A stretch of DNA of 52,849 nt from Alphaproteobacteria bacterium (GCA_030740435.1 JASLXG010000074.1:1-52849), one strand, 5' to 3'. Counted from the stretch's first letter, positions 42,044-50,132 are shown. Notes: generated by a model from the sequence alone, not told the origin. A program made the numbers and translations.

Positions 42044-42826
42044 ATGCCGCATTACGACGTCGACGGCGTGCGGCTGGAGTACGCCTGGCACGGCCCCCGG
42101 CCGGACCAGGCACCGACCATCGTCTTTTTGCACGAAGGCCTGGGCTGCGTCTCTATGTGGCGCGACTTCCCGGCCGAACTGGCAGCCGCCACCGGTCTCG
42201 GTGCCCTGGTCTACAGCCGCCGCGGCTACGGCACCTCCGATCCTTGCGAACTGCTGCGCCAGCCCGACTTCATGCACGTCGAGGGTCTCGAGGTGCTGCC
42301 GCGCCTGGTCGAGCTGGCGGGGCTGGGCGATTTCCTGCTGGTGGGTCATTCCGACGGCGCCTCCATCGCCCTCATTTATGCCGGCAATCCCGCCGGCTAC
42401 GGCCGTGATGGCCTCAAAGGGGTGATGGTCGAGGCACCGCATGTCATGGTCGAGGAGATCTCGGTGCAGGGCATCAAGCAGGCCCACCGGGCCTTCGAGA
42501 ACGGCGACCTGCGCCAGCGCCTGGCGCGCCACCATGGCGACAACGTCGATTGCGCCTTCTACGGCTGGAGCCTGGTTTGGCTGCAGAACGATTTCGCCCA
42601 ATTCAACATCATGGACTATGTCGGCCGCATCGAGGTGCCGCTGCAGGTCATCCAGGGCGAAGGCGACGACTACGGCACGCCCGGGCAGTTGGCGGCCATC
42701 GGCCGCGCCTTGGGCGACGGCGTCGAGCTCAACCTGTGGACCGATTGCGGCCACGCACCGCACCAGGAGAAGCCCCGGGAAGTGCTGGCTGCCATGACCC
42801 GCTTCATAGGGGAAACCCTGGGCTGA
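42044..42826 (+). CDS. Alpha/beta hydrolase
   Basis: The 260-residue protein has the alpha/beta-hydrolase elbow GHSDGAS with nucleophile Ser103, an oxyanion HEGLG at 30-34, and a late histidine in DCGHAPHQEKP. It starts 11 bp after the ligase stop and so belongs to the same operon. Hydrolases at this position accompany benzoyl-CoA (box) clusters and may open a lactone or cleave a thioester; the exact substrate is not determinable. Confidence 0.85.
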   Translation: MPHYDVDGVRLEYAWHGPRPDQAPTIVFLHEGLGCVSMWRDFPAELAAATGLGALVYSRRGYGTSDPCELLRQPDFMHVEGLEVLPRLVELAGLGDFLLVGHSDGASIALIYAGNPAGYGRDGLKGVMVEAPHVMVEEISVQGIKQAHRAFENGDLRQRLARHHGDNVDCAFYGWSLVWLQNDFAQFNIMDYVGRIEVPLQVIQGEGDDYGTPGQLAAIGRALGDGVELNLWTDCGHAPHQEKPREVLAAMTRFIGETLG

Positions 42827-42852
42827 AGGCCGCTTGGCCCCTTGCAACTGCG

Positions 42853-42880
42853 TTGAACCGTCGCGGCAAGGCCCTATAAT
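42853..42880 (+). promoter_or_regulatory. Near-consensus sigma-70 promoter
   Basis: TTGAAC at 42853-42858 and TATAAT at 42875-42880 are separated by 16 bp. It lies 31 bp upstream of the GTG start of the cyclic-nucleotide-binding protein gene and is the cleanest promoter in the window. Confidence 0.75.
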
Positions 42881-42911
42881 AGCTCGCCTTTCGTCAAGGG
42901 AGCGCGGTCAG

Positions 42912-43256
42912 GTGTCACGGCAAGTATTCGAGCGTCAGACCTTTCAGCCCGGCGAATCCGTCTTCAAGCAGGGCGAGGCGCCGCGTTGCGCCTACCTGAT
43001 TCAGGCCGGCAACATCGACATCGTGGCCAACGAGACGGTGGTCGACACCTTGGGCCCCGGCGATATCTTCGGCGAGATGGCGCTGGTCGACGATGAGCCG
43101 CGCTCGGCCGCCGCCGTAGCCAAGGGGGCGGCGACGGTAGTACTGATCTCGAAGCAGGATTTCGAACAACGCATCGCCAAGGCCGATCCCTTCACGCGGG
43201 CATTGCTCAAGCTGTTTTCCAAGCGCCTGCGCAAGATGACCTCGGGAGCCGCCTAG
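42912..43256 (+). CDS. Small cyclic-nucleotide-binding-domain protein
   Basis: The 114-residue protein is a single cNMP-binding (Crp-like) barrel: FQPGESVFKQGEAPRCAYLIQAG at the start, GPGDIFGEMALVDDEPRSAAA as the phosphate-binding cassette. There is no DNA-binding domain and no membrane part, so it would be a regulatory partner or sensor module. The start is a GTG at 42912 with AAGGGAG eight bases upstream. A two-base gap to the next gene shows co-translation. Confidence 0.85.
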   Translation: MSRQVFERQTFQPGESVFKQGEAPRCAYLIQAGNIDIVANETVVDTLGPGDIFGEMALVDDEPRSAAAVAKGAATVVLISKQDFEQRIAKADPFTRALLKLFSKRLRKMTSGAA

Positions 43257-43258
43257 TC

Positions 43259-43525
43259 ATGCCGACCACGGCACAGCGCCAATACCTCAGTCGCGGTCTC
43301 TCGCAGGCCGGCGGCAAGCTGCCTCTGTTTGACGAATGGGGCCAGGCTATCAACCCCAAGACCATACGCGCCTGCGTTCGCGCCGGCTGGGCCGAACCTT
43401 GGTTCAACAACCCGCTCAAGCCCGACTGGCTGGTCTGCAAGTTGACCGCCAAGGGGCGCCAGATGCTCGACCCGGCGAGCCCGGCGGCCGGGGCTGAATC
43501 GGGCGCTGCCGACGCCCTGGCCTGA
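43259..43525 (+). CDS. Small conserved hypothetical protein
   Basis: The 88-residue protein has the pattern LSQAGGKLPLFDEWGQAINPKTIRACVRAGWAEPW (two blocks) and LVCKLTAKGRQML, which looks like a compact winged-helix domain with the strand-turn at KLTAKG. It could be a small DNA-binding protein. The stop codon of the cNMP protein is two bases before its ATG. I know no function. Confidence 0.65.
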   Translation: MPTTAQRQYLSRGLSQAGGKLPLFDEWGQAINPKTIRACVRAGWAEPWFNNPLKPDWLVCKLTAKGRQMLDPASPAAGAESGAADALA

Positions 43526-43575
43526 AGCGCGGCCGTTCCTCCGGCCCTGCCCTTGACGCAGAACGGCAAGCGCTG

Positions 43576-44478
43576 ATGGACGCCTGGATCGCCATCACCA
43601 TTGCCGCCGCCTTTTTCCAGAATCTGCGCATGGCGGTGCAGAAACACCTGACGGCGCGTCTCAGTACCGCCGGCGCCACCTCCGTGCGCTTCTACTATGC
43701 CTTTCCCCTGGCCGCTCTCTACGCCCTGGCGGTGGCCAACTTGACGGGCCAGGCGCTGCCCCCGGCCAATACCTCGTTCGTGCTCTACGCCATGGTTGGC
43801 GGCGGCGCCCAGATCGTCGCCACGGCGCTCCTGGTGTCGCTCTTTTCGCTGCGCAACTTCGCCGTCGGCACGACCTTTTCCAAGACCGAGACGGTGCAGG
43901 CGGCGGTCTTCGGCATCGTCATTTTGTCCGACCCGTTGAGCGCCTGGGCGCTGGCTGGAATCCTGGTCAGCCTGGCCGGCGTGATGGCCATCTCGATGGC
44001 CCGTGGCAAGGCCGGCCTGGGCGGCCTTGCCCGGGGCTTGAGCGGGCGGCCGGCGCTCTTGGGCATGGCCTCTGGGGCGGCTTTCGCGGTTTCCGTGGTC
44101 TCCTACCGGGCGGCGGCTTTGTCGTTGGAAAGCGGCGGCGTGGCGCTGCGGGCCGGACTGACCCTGGCCGTGGTGACGGTGATGCAAACCATCGCCATGA
44201 CGGTCTACTTGCGCTGGCGCGAGCCCGGCCAGATCAGCCTCGTCTTCCGCTCCTGGCGGGTCTCGGTCTGGGCCGGCATCTTCGGCACCGCCGCCTCGGC
44301 GTGTTGGTTCACCGCCTTCACGCTGCAGAACGCGGCCTACGTTCGGGCCGTGGGCCAGGTCGAGCTGGTCTTCACTTTCGCCATTTCGTATTTCTTCTTC
44401 CGCGAACGCGCCACACCGGTCGAGATCGCCGGAATCCTGCTCGTCGTGGCCGGCATCCTGGTGCTGCTGCAGGGCTAG
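43576..44478 (+). CDS. EamA/DMT family transporter
   Basis: A 300-residue protein with about ten membrane segments and two EamA repeats; the second ends in the usual FFFRERATPVEIAGILLVVAGI. The charged AVQKHLTARLS loop after the first segment is typical. It would export or import a small metabolite across the inner membrane. It is 50 bp after the small hypothetical gene on the same strand and may share the promoter at 42853. Its 3' end overlaps the convergent methyltransferase gene by four bases. Confidence 0.85.
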   Translation: MDAWIAITIAAAFFQNLRMAVQKHLTARLSTAGATSVRFYYAFPLAALYALAVANLTGQALPPANTSFVLYAMVGGGAQIVATALLVSLFSLRNFAVGTTFSKTETVQAAVFGIVILSDPLSAWALAGILVSLAGVMAISMARGKAGLGGLARGLSGRPALLGMASGAAFAVSVVSYRAAALSLESGGVALRAGLTLAVVTVMQTIAMTVYLRWREPGQISLVFRSWRVSVWAGIFGTAASACWFTAFTLQNAAYVRAVGQVELVFTFAISYFFFRERATPVEIAGILLVVAGILVLLQG

Positions 44479-45245
44479 GCAGTAGCCGTGAAGCGACCGC
44501 CGCCGAGGCGGCCTTCGGTGATGCGACCGACGAAGAACTCGTAAGCCGTGATGTAGGTCTCGTGGCGCTGTTGGCCGAAGCTGGCCACGGTGCCAGCTTC
44601 CATGCCGCGGAACATTTCCAGACGCTGGATGAGCAGATCGTGCCACCAGGCCGAGAGGTCCTCGTGGATGATGGCCTGGAAGCCGGCGGCAGCTATCAGA
44701 TCGCGGTACTCCTCGGGCTCGTGGATGGCCTGGGCCATGATGCCGCTTTGCAGCCGCTGGCGGTCGGCCGGCGAGAGGCCGGGGCCGGCCAGCCAGTCCG
44801 TGAAGCAGAGCCGGCCGCCCGGCCTGAGCACGCGGCGCAACTCAGTGAACAGCGCCGGCTTGTCGGCGATGTGGAGAAAGGCTTCTTGCGAGAGCGCCGC
44901 ATCGAAGCTCTGCCCGGCAAACGGCATGTTCGTGGCATCGCCCTCGGCGAACCTGCACCGAGCGTCCAGCCCAACCAGGTGCGTCAGTTTTTCCGCCCCG
45001 GCGACGCGGCCGGCGTTGAGGTCGAGGCCCTGCACCTTGACGCCAAAGCTGGCGGCCAGAAAGCGGGCCGGCCCGCCGAGGCCGGCGCAGACGTCGAGCA
45101 CTTGGTGCCCGGGCGCGAGCTCGAGCCGGGCTGCGATGGTGCGCACGGCATCGAGGTGGCCGTAGTGGTCCTGATCAAAGGGGTAGAGGTCGGCGGGCTG
45201 CAGCGCCGCCAGGTCCTTGCCCTCGCGTTCCAGTCCGGCCAGCAC
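44475..45245 (-). CDS. Class I SAM-dependent methyltransferase
   Basis: From the GTG at 45245 the protein has 256 residues with SAM motif DVCAGLGGPAR at 51-61, DLNAGRV and EGDATNMPF, then QEAFLHIADK and RVLRPGGRLCFTDW as in type 11 methyltransferases. The codons just upstream (to about 45278) read FYDEHPINEGS, which resembles the usual N-terminus of this group, but no ATG, GTG or TTG is in frame there; an ATT at 45284 may be the real start. The substrate is unknown. It is divergent from the selenoprotein methyltransferase. Confidence 0.8.
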   Translation of the reverse strand: MLAGLEREGKDLAALQPADLYPFDQDHYGHLDAVRTIAARLELAPGHQVLDVCAGLGGPARFLAASFGVKVQGLDLNAGRVAGAEKLTHLVGLDARCRFAEGDATNMPFAGQSFDAALSQEAFLHIADKPALFTELRRVLRPGGRLCFTDWLAGPGLSPADRQRLQSGIMAQAIHEPEEYRDLIAAAGFQAIIHEDLSAWWHDLLIQRLEMFRGMEAGTVASFGQQRHETYITAYEFFVGRITEGRLGGGRFTATA

Positions 45246-45373
45246 CGAGCCCTCGTTGATGGGGTGCTCGTCATAGAAAGAAATAACGTCGATGATCGCG
45301 CCCCTGTCTCTATCCGCCCTGGGCGAAATGAAGCTACAATAATAGACACTTCGGCGGATCGGGGGGATTTGAG

Positions 45374-46165
45374 ATGACCGACGAGTTGATCGCGGACGAC
45401 GTCATCGTCGACGCGGAGGCGCTGCGCGAACAGGTCCGGGAAAAATACCGCGAGGTGGCGCTGGAGCCCGAGCGCGAATTTCATTTCCATACCGGACGGC
45501 CGCTGGCCAAGCGGCTGGGCTACGACCAGGCGCTGGTCGATGCCTTGCCCGATGCGGCCGTCGAATCCTTTGCCGGCGTCGCCAGCCCGTTTGCCTTGCA
45601 AGCGCTGCAAGCGGGCGAACGCGTGGTCGACGTGGGCTCGGGCGCCGGCTTCGACAGTTTCATCGCGGCCGCCCAGGTCGGTGCCGAAGGCCAGGTCGTG
45701 GGCGTCGACATGACCGAGGAAATGCTGCTCAAATCCCGCGCCACGGCGCAGCAAATGAATTGCCGCCAGGTCGAATTCCGCGACGGCCTGGCCGAAGAAC
45801 TGCCTATCGAGGATGGCTGGGCCGACGCCGTCGTCTCGAACGGCGTGATCAACCTCTGCGCCGACAAGCAGCGGGTGTTCAGCGAAATCGCGCGCGTGCT
45901 CAAGCCGGGCGGCCGGCTGCAGTTCGCCGACATCGCCAACGGCCAGCCGGTACCGGCCTCGGCGGTGCGCGACATCGACTTATGGACGGCCTGAATTGCC
46001 GGTGGCCTGCCGTGTGCAGGCTGGCAGAAGATGCTCGAAGATTCAGGCTTCACGGACGTCGCCATCGGCCCACCCAACGACACCTTCGGTGGCGCCGGCG
46101 GTGAAGCCAAGGCGCGGCAGTTCGAGGTTTTTGGCTACTCGTTCCTGGGCCGCAAACCGCGGTAG
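45374..46165 (+). CDS. ArsM-like methyltransferase, probable selenoprotein (TGA at codon 207)
   Basis: Reading the TGA at 45992-45994 as an amino acid, the protein has 263 residues and ends at TAG 46163-46165. The SAM motif DVGSGAG is at 86-92, SNGVINL at 155-161 and RVLKPGG at 174-180. The sequence around the TGA is DIDLWTA-U-IAGGLP, where Cys relatives read WTGCIAGGL; beyond it KMLEDSGFTDV and ARQFEVFGYSFLGRKPR are fully conserved-looking in the same frame. A SECIS-like hairpin follows immediately. A cysteine at this place is one of the metal(loid)-binding residues in ArsM enzymes. Methylation of arsenic, selenium or a related thiol-bound substrate is likely but unproven. The other ArsM cysteine (SNCV) is glycine here. 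Confidence 0.78.
45996..46027 (+). promoter_or_regulatory. SECIS-like stem-loop after the in-frame TGA
   Basis: The RNA can form an upper stem GCCUGC (46005-46010) with GCAGGC (46016-46021), closed by the five-base loop CGUGU, and a lower stem UUGCC (45996-46000) with GGCAG (46023-46027). The loop starts 16 bases after the UGA and has G as second base. These agree with the general rules for bacterial SECIS elements (loop 16-37 nt from UGA, G among the first two loop bases). Confidence 0.65.
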
Positions 46166-46443
46166 CGCCGAACTGTTTGCCGCTGCTGCCGAGCGGCGGG
46201 GCCGACGAGATCAGGCCGGCTGTGATCAACGCGGTGGACGGGGTGTGACTGCTCTCGATCGCCATTGCCGGTTACTTCCCGCGCGCCCTGAGGCCGCCGT
46301 TGCGTCGGACCTTTGCCGGAGCCGGCCTGACCGATATCATCGGGGTGGCCGGTGGTCTGGCGCTGATCGGCTACGAGGTGTTGATGGCGCGGCGCCAGGC
46401 AGCGATGTCATGGAGTTCGCCTGAAAGCAGCGGAGACAAAGAC
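46166..46443 (+). other. Gap with decayed membrane-protein-like sequence
   Basis: This 278-bp gap has no complete gene. One frame from about 46249 codes for hydrophobic stretches (LLSIAIAGYFP, then TDIIGVAGGLALIGYEVLMARR) without a start codon, and a TGA at 46246 interrupts it upstream. This may be the remnant of a small membrane protein. The last 15 bases include the ribosome binding site (CGGAGA) of the amidohydrolase gene. Confidence 0.4.
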
Positions 46444-47457
46444 GTGAAAATCGACATCTACAACCACATCTTTCCGCAAATCTATTTCGACGCCATGATG
46501 AAGGTGGCACCCGCTCACACCGACATGGGCAAGCGGGTGCGCAACATTCCCATCCTCACCGACCTCGACATCCGCTTCCGCTGTATGGACCTGTTCGGCG
46601 AATATCAACAGATACTCTCGCTGGCCTCGCCGCCTATCGAGGTCTTGGCCGACGCCGAGACCTCGCCCGAGCTCGCCCGGCTGGCCAACGACGGCATGGC
46701 CGAACTCTGCCGGAAATACCCTGATCGCTTCCCCGGCTTCGTCGCTTCGCTGCCGCTCAACAACCCCGAGGCCAGCCTGGCCGAGGCCGAACGGGCGCTC
46801 AGCGAACTGGGTGCCCGGGGCACGCAGATCTTCTCCAACGCCGCCGGCCGGCCCATGGACGAGCCCGACTTCATGCCGCTCTACGACCTCATGGCCGCGC
46901 ACGACCTGCCGATTTGGCTGCATCCGGCCCGGGGCGCCAAGCATCCCGATTACCTGGGCGAGGAGAAATCCCTCTACGAGATCTGGTGGACCTTCGGCTG
47001 GCCCTACGAGACCTCGGTGGCGATGGCGCGGCTGGTCTTCGCCGGACTCTTCGACAAGCACCCCGGCCTCAAGATCATCACCCACCACCTGGGTGCCATG
47101 GTGCCCTATTTCGAGGGCCGTGTGGGACCGGGCTGGGACCAGCTCGGCAGCCGCACCTCGGACCAGGACTATGGCGCGCTGCTCGACCAACTGGAAAAGC
47201 GGCCGCTGGACTATTTCAAGATGTTCTATGCCGATTCGGCGGTCTTTGGCTCGGCCTCGGCAACGCGCTGCGGTCTCGATTTCTTCGGTGCGGACAAGGT
47301 GCTGTTCGCTTCCGATTCGCCCTTCGATCCGGAAAAGGGGCCGGGCTATATCCGCGAGACCATCGCCGTCCTCGACGGCCTCGGCTTGAGCCCGGCCGAG
47401 CTCGAGCAGATCTATCGCGGCAACGCCGTCAAGCTGCTCAAGCTCGAGGGCGACTGA
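46444..47457 (+). CDS. Amidohydrolase family protein (ACMSD-like)
   Basis: From the GTG at 46444 the protein has 337 residues (MKIDIYNHIFP...). The amidohydrolase-2 fold is shown by LPLNNPEASLAEAERAL, LPIWLHPARG, the ITHHLGAMVPYFEGR metal-side block and ASDSPFDPEKGPGY with the catalytic aspartate. This group includes 2-amino-3-carboxymuconate-6-semialdehyde decarboxylase and gamma-resorcylate decarboxylase relatives, so a decarboxylation or ring-cleavage hydrolysis is likely. It lies 14 bp before the TPP enzyme gene, and the two probably act in one pathway. Confidence 0.83.
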   Translation: MKIDIYNHIFPQIYFDAMMKVAPAHTDMGKRVRNIPILTDLDIRFRCMDLFGEYQQILSLASPPIEVLADAETSPELARLANDGMAELCRKYPDRFPGFVASLPLNNPEASLAEAERALSELGARGTQIFSNAAGRPMDEPDFMPLYDLMAAHDLPIWLHPARGAKHPDYLGEEKSLYEIWWTFGWPYETSVAMARLVFAGLFDKHPGLKIITHHLGAMVPYFEGRVGPGWDQLGSRTSDQDYGALLDQLEKRPLDYFKMFYADSAVFGSASATRCGLDFFGADKVLFASDSPFDPEKGPGYIRETIAVLDGLGLSPAELEQIYRGNAVKLLKLEGD

Positions 47458-47470
47458 GGCGGCGCGCAAC

Positions 47471-49168
47471 ATGGCCTACGAGACCGTCGGCGACCGCCTG
47501 TTGGCCCGCTTGGCCGACCATGTCGATTACCTCTTTGCCAACGCCGGTACCGATTTCCCCTCGCTGATCGAGGCCATCGCCCGGGCCGAAACGACGAACG
47601 CAGCGGCTCCCAAGGCCATCGCCGTACCGCACGAAAACCTCGCCGTGGCCATGGCGCTGGGCCACACCATGGTCTCGGGCAGGGCCCAGGCGGTCATGGT
47701 GCATGTCGGCGTGGGCACCGCCAACGCCATCTGCGGTCTCCTCAACGCCAGCCGCGAGCGCCTGCCGCTGCTGCTGGCGGCCGGGCGCACGCCGCTTTTG
47801 GAGGCAGGCGCTGAGGGCGCGCGCAGCCGCTATATCCACTGGGCCCAGGAGATGTACGACCAGGCCGGCATGTTGCGCGAGGCGGTCAAGTGGGACTATG
47901 AGCTGGGCCGGCCGGAACAGCTCGAGACCGTGCTCGACCGCGCCTTCGCCATCGCCACCAGCGAGCCCCGGGGCCCGGTCTATTTGTCGTTGCCACGCGA
48001 AGTGCTGGCAGCGCCTGCCGCCGCCACCGCCACCACCGCCACCACATTGCCCGCCGCCCAAGCGCCGGCTGCCACGGCGAGCGCCATCGACGCCGCCGCG
48101 GCCATCCTGGCGGAGGCCCAGCGGCCCCTGATCGTCACCGCCAGCGCCGGCCGCGACCCGGCCGCGGTGGAGCACCTGGCCCGCCTGGCCGAGCGCTTCG
48201 CGCTGCCGGTGGTGTCGTTTTTTCCGCGCCAGCTCTGCCTGCCCAGCGACCACCCCATGCACCTGGGCTATGAGCCCGGCCCCTTGCTGGCCGAGGCCGA
48301 CGCCGTGCTGGTGCTGGAGTGCGACGTGCCCTGGATCCCCAGCCTGCAGGGACCACCGCAAGGCGCCCGCGTCATCCAGCTCGGCGTCGATCCGCTGTTC
48401 GCCGACTACCCGCTGCGCGGCTTCCCGGCCGAGCTCGCCATCACGGCCCAGCCGGCGGCGGCGCTCGAGGCCCTGGGCGAGGCTTTGGCGGCCCGCCTGG
48501 TGGGGGCCGGCGAGGCAGTCGCGGAACGCCGCCAGCGCCTGGCTCAGGCGCGCCAGGAGCTCGAAGCCGGCTGGCTCGAGACCCGCGAGCGCCTGGCCGG
48601 CGCCACACCCATCCACCCGGTCTGGCTCAGCCACTGTCTCGACCAGGTCATCGACGACGAGGCCATCGTGGTCAACGAGATGGCGCTGGCGCTGGCGCAC
48701 ATCACCCGGCGCCGGCCCGGCAGCTACTTCGGCCCCAGTCCGGCCGGCGGCCTGGGTTGGGGCCTGGGGGCGGCGCTGGGGGCCAAACTGGCGGCGCCCG
48801 AACGCTTCGTGGTGGCCGCGGTGGGCGACGGCTCCTACATGTTCGGCAACCCCACGCCGGCCCACTTCGTCAGCCGGGCCCACGACCTGCCAGTACTGTT
48901 CATAGTTGCCAACAACTCGGGCTGGGGGGCGGTGAGCGCCGCCACCCGCGCCATGTACCCGGACGGCGAGGCGCTGAAGCGGAACCGCATGCCCCTGGCG
49001 ACGCTGGAGCCGACGGTGGCCTTCGAGCACGTGGTCGAGGCCAGTGGCGGCTGGGGCGAAAGGGTCGAGGACCCGGCGGCACTGCCCGAGGCCTTGCAGC
49101 GCGCCGTCCGGGTGGTGCGCGAAGAGGGCCGCCAGGCGCTGCTCAACGTCATCACCCAGGACCGCTGA
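47471..49168 (+). CDS. Thiamine pyrophosphate-dependent enzyme (acetolactate synthase / benzoylformate decarboxylase-like)
   Basis: The 565-residue protein has the three-domain TPP fold: the N-terminal domain with the activating glutamate (HEN, Glu55), a central domain with an alanine-rich linker near 182-200, and the C-terminal TPP-binding domain with GDGSYMFGNP at 452-461 and NNSGWG from Asn481. It would decarboxylate a 2-keto acid or ligate its product; the substrate is not known. It forms a pair with the amidohydrolase in front of it. A SLC13-type transporter gene once followed, of which only the start is left. Confidence 0.87.
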   Translation: MAYETVGDRLLARLADHVDYLFANAGTDFPSLIEAIARAETTNAAAPKAIAVPHENLAVAMALGHTMVSGRAQAVMVHVGVGTANAICGLLNASRERLPLLLAAGRTPLLEAGAEGARSRYIHWAQEMYDQAGMLREAVKWDYELGRPEQLETVLDRAFAIATSEPRGPVYLSLPREVLAAPAAATATTATTLPAAQAPAATASAIDAAAAILAEAQRPLIVTASAGRDPAAVEHLARLAERFALPVVSFFPRQLCLPSDHPMHLGYEPGPLLAEADAVLVLECDVPWIPSLQGPPQGARVIQLGVDPLFADYPLRGFPAELAITAQPAAALEALGEALAARLVGAGEAVAERRQRLAQARQELEAGWLETRERLAGATPIHPVWLSHCLDQVIDDEAIVVNEMALALAHITRRRPGSYFGPSPAGGLGWGLGAALGAKLAAPERFVVAAVGDGSYMFGNPTPAHFVSRAHDLPVLFIVANNSGWGAVSAATRAMYPDGEALKRNRMPLATLEPTVAFEHVVEASGGWGERVEDPAALPEALQRAVRVVREEGRQALLNVITQDR

Positions 49169-49189
49169 GGCGCCTTTCAGGAGCGCACC

Positions 49190-49363
49190 ATGGCCGCCGA
49201 CCCCAGCCTGCAGATGTGGCTCACCTTCGGCATCATTGCGCTGGCGCTGGTGCTCTACATGCAGGAGCGCCTGGCGCTGGAGCTGACCTCGCTGGGCGTC
49301 ATCTGCGCCCTGATCGTGCTCTTTCAGATATTGCCGCTACCCGGCCCCGCCAGTTCGTGCTGA
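49190..49363 (+). pseudogene. N-terminal fragment of a SLC13/DASS-type transporter
   Basis: An ATG at 49190 with AGGAG upstream opens MAADPSLQMWLTFGIIAL followed by LYMQERLALELTSLGVICAL, the standard first membrane region of SLC13-type permeases. The similarity ends near 49340, after which a few foreign codons lead to TGA 49361-49363. A complete member has 450-600 residues, so about nine tenths of the gene are gone. Confidence 0.7.
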
Positions 49364-49473
49364 CGCCACACTATTTCGGGCCCGACCGGCGCCGGCGCGA
49401 GGTCGAGATGGAAAGCTCCGAACGTCGCCTGCGCGGCGAGGAAGACGCTGAAATCCACTACGAAAACGCCTAG
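49342..49473 (+). pseudogene. C-terminal fragment of a regulator-like gene
   Basis: In another frame than the SLC13 fragment, 49348-49473 encodes RQFVLTPHYFGPDRRRREVE and ends in EIHYENA. The segment FVLTPHYFGPDRRRR is found at the C-terminus of alphaproteobacterial response-regulator-like proteins. No N-terminal domain is present: the preceding sequence belongs to the transporter fragment. The two fragments meet at about 49325-49350. Confidence 0.6.
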
Positions 49474-49482
49474 GATCCGCCC

Positions 49483-50084
49483 ATGGCGACCGACAAGAGC
49501 CCCGCAGCCGCCTCGCACGACGCCAAGGAACGGCCCCGCATCCGCTATTTCCGGCTGCGCAACAAGCTCAAGGAAAAGGCCAGCGGCGGCATGATGGGGG
49601 CCGGCGGCGGCGGCGGCGAGATCACGGCCGAGCTCTTGGAGAAAGCCATGGCCGAAGTCCAGAAGGTGGCCGAGGACTACCCTGACTGGGTCAAGGGCTT
49701 TATCGCCGAGCTGGCCAGCGAACACGGCGCCGCCCTGGGCCAGCAACCGGCCGAGCGCGTGCCCACTTCAAGCGCATCAGCGAAATGGCGCACGAGCTCA
49801 GGGGTCAGGGCGGCACCTTCGGCTACCCCTTGATCTCGGTTTTCGGCAAGTCGCTTTACGGCTTCACCAGCCCCGGCGCGGTCTATTCCGACAGCCACCT
49901 GGAAATCGTCAAGGCGCACATCGATTCCATGCGCGTGGTGATCAACGATCGCATCGAGGGCGACGGCGGACGCCTCGGCCTCGAGCTCAGCAAGGGCCTG
50001 CAGGTGGCCATCGCCAAGCACACCAAGGTCGAGAGCGGGAAGGCCCCGGCCAAAGGCAGCGCCAAACCGACGCCAAAGCGCTGA
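49483..50084 (+). pseudogene. Hypothetical Hpt-like or signalling protein, single frameshift
   Basis: The ATG at 49483 opens MATDKSPAAASHDAKERP, then a helical part (LLEKAMAEVQKVAEDYPDW). At about 49755-49765 the frame changes: the downstream frame reads AHFKRISEMAHELRGQGGTF, then GYPLISVFGKSLYGF and on to a stop at 50082-50084. The AHELRGQGGTFGYPL block is found in alphaproteobacterial proteins encoded beside response regulators, and may be Hpt-related (histidine in a helix). One missing or added base explains the break, so it may be a sequencing error in a working gene. Confidence 0.65.
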
Positions 50085-50102
50085 GCGGCGCGGTCTGAGG
50101 AT

Positions 50103-50132
50103 TTGACAGGGCCGGCCGACGGTCTGTATATT
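50103..50132 (+). promoter_or_regulatory. Sigma-70-like promoter of aprBA
   Basis: TTGACA at 50103-50108 and TATATT at 50127-50132, with an 18-bp spacer, lie 242 bp upstream of the aprB start. The -35 is a perfect consensus. AT-rich sequence follows. Confidence 0.65.

Noticed and set aside
46246-46248. A second possible Sec codon downstream of the methyltransferase
   Set aside because: The flanking frame has no start, no family similarity around the TGA and no clear hairpin after it.
46300-46443. N-terminal extension of the amidohydrolase with a membrane helix
   Set aside because: No start with ribosome site; the family begins at KIDIYNHIFP, where a GTG with CGGAGA upstream is present.
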